NCBI GenBank assembly: GCA_005502925.1
Contig: SCPD01000009.1
Span: 1-64,000 of the forward strand
Source: Rhizobiales bacterium Y(2018)
GTDB taxonomy: Bacteria; Pseudomonadota; Alphaproteobacteria; Rhizobiales; Aestuariivirgaceae
Direction of reading: 5' to 3'
DNA length: 64,000 bases
Position 1 is the first letter of the stretch; each line of letters starts with the position of its first letter. The notes under the pieces are model-generated. The model did no database searches and had not been told where the DNA came from. It saw only the letters and a program-made list of their open reading frames with translations. Positions 63,157 through 64,000 of this stretch are shown here, piece by piece. The position numbers and the translations under genes were made by a program.

Positions 63157-63966
63157 ATGAAGCATTTCGACATCACCTATCACGGAGAGACCGTCACCCT
63201 CGCGGACCTGCCGGAATACCGAAAATTCTATGCAAAGCTGGAAAGCGGCCAATGGGAGCCGCGGACATTCCGTGCTCTGAGCGATCATCTCGGCCCCAAC
63301 GTCACCTATATCGATATCGGCGGCTGGATCGGGGTCACACCGTTCTGGGCCAGCAAGAAGGCGAAGCGCGTCCTGGTGGTCGAGCCTGATCCCAAATGCC
63401 GCGAGATCCTGAAAAGCCTGCTGCCGCTTTATCCCAATGTCACGCTGGTCGAGTCCGCCTTGTCGCCCGAAGACTGCGTCAAGCTCAATGCGGTGGAAGG
63501 CTTCGGCAGCTCGGAAACGAGCGCGCTCGCCATCGGCGACGGCGCCTCGGTCGAGGTCCAAGGCTGCTCGATGGCCAGGCTCCTCAAGACAGCGGGAGCG
63601 GCGCCGCTCTTCGTCAAGATCGACATCGAGGGGTATGAATATGCCATCGCCCGGGAGCTCAAGGCGCTCGATGTCGCGCAGGTGAAAGGGGTGCAGCTCG
63701 CCGTCCATCCGGCCCTTTATGAGAAGACACAAACCGGGCCGGCACTGTTCCGCCGGGGCAAGGCGCTTCTCGCCACACTCAGGCTGGCGCGGCTCTTCGA
63801 GCGCCTCGAGCGGCAGACCATGGTCGGCAAATATCCGAGCCTTGTTACTTATTTGTCGCAAGGGATCGCTTTGGCGCCCACGCCCAGGGGCGCAGATATT
63901 CTTTTCCTTAACCGCACGCCCCCGTTGCAATCGAGCGCGCCGGATCACACATTATCGGCTCGTTAG
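63157..63966 (+). CDS. FkbM-family SAM-dependent methyltransferase
   Basis: A 269-residue protein. The SAM-binding motif is YIDIGGWIGVTPFWAS, followed by VLVVEPDPKCREILKSLL, and FVKIDIEGYEYAIARELK is the FkbM D.EG motif. FkbM-type enzymes O-methylate sugars or polyketides. No glycan-synthesis neighbours are visible before the window ends. The last 34 bases of the window after it contain nothing recognisable. Confidence 0.88.
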   Translation: MKHFDITYHGETVTLADLPEYRKFYAKLESGQWEPRTFRALSDHLGPNVTYIDIGGWIGVTPFWASKKAKRVLVVEPDPKCREILKSLLPLYPNVTLVESALSPEDCVKLNAVEGFGSSETSALAIGDGASVEVQGCSMARLLKTAGAAPLFVKIDIEGYEYAIARELKALDVAQVKGVQLAVHPALYEKTQTGPALFRRGKALLATLRLARLFERLERQTMVGKYPSLVTYLSQGIALAPTPRGADILFLNRTPPLQSSAPDHTLSAR

Positions 63967-64000
63967 TCCCGATTCCCAATGCCCTTCCGGAGCACAAGCC

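Overview
The window reads as chromosomal DNA of an alphaproteobacterium of the Rhizobiales (Hyphomicrobiales) type. The support is GC-rich coding DNA, tight operons with four-base start/stop overlaps, a rhizobial-style L-rhamnose operon (DeoR regulator, ABC transporter, RhaD fused to a dehydrogenase, RhaI), and many intergenic palindromic repeats built from cttctcccgc/gcgggagaag arms. No rRNA, tRNA, CRISPR array, plasmid origin or prophage was seen. The only transposase is a 25-codon IS110-like tail at the left edge.

Left part (1-12600): two divergent blocks look like one tryptophan/anthranilate catabolic island. On the plus strand, a strong promoter inside the stop codon of a winged-helix regulator drives an aminobenzoate-CoA-ligase-like enzyme, kynureninase (kynU) and tryptophan 2,3-dioxygenase (kynA), coupled by ATGA overlaps. 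On the minus strand lie an SDR, a MarR regulator, an enoyl-CoA hydratase homologue lacking both catalytic glutamates, an acyl-CoA dehydrogenase and a FadJ-like bifunctional enzyme. Between the blocks is a RutA/SfnG-like LLM flavin monooxygenase. The large 2-aminobenzoyl-CoA monooxygenase/reductase usual for such clusters is not in the window. Directly after kynA, a foreign-looking DUF4288-DUF4279 gene is followed by a second, synonymously diverged copy of the last 50 codons of kynA.

12600-28800: a TetR-MFS-adaptor-RND efflux operon; an FAH-family hydrolase with a metallo-beta-lactamase-fold protein; a convergent ABC-F ATPase; a MarC membrane protein; an HlyD/DUF2955 exporter pair; and an M24 peptidase divergent from a rhamnose-mutarotase-like protein.

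28800-46600: a 7TM-DISM sensor kinase and its response regulator, divergent by 11 bases, next to a 1174-residue autotransporter. Then the rhamnose regulon rhaR / rhaTPQS-D-I, in which a 40-codon leader ORF is coupled to rhaT and no kinase gene is present, followed by a DSD1-type PLP enzyme.

46600-64000: a dehydrogenase/HxlR divergent pair; a divergent CUT1 ABC-transporter locus (RpiR regulator, SDR, ATPase, NTF2-like protein versus binding protein, two permeases, RidA, M81 MlrC-type peptidase) for an unknown substrate; an apparently leaderless RelE/HigA-type toxin-antitoxin pair; a ThiE-like protein coupled to a Sel1-repeat protein; an OpgC-type acyltransferase; an acyl-CoA synthetase; a DUF1444 protein; and an FkbM methyltransferase.

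Coding assignments rest on translated motifs and layout read by eye. No similarity search was run, so substrate-level calls are inference unless stated otherwise.
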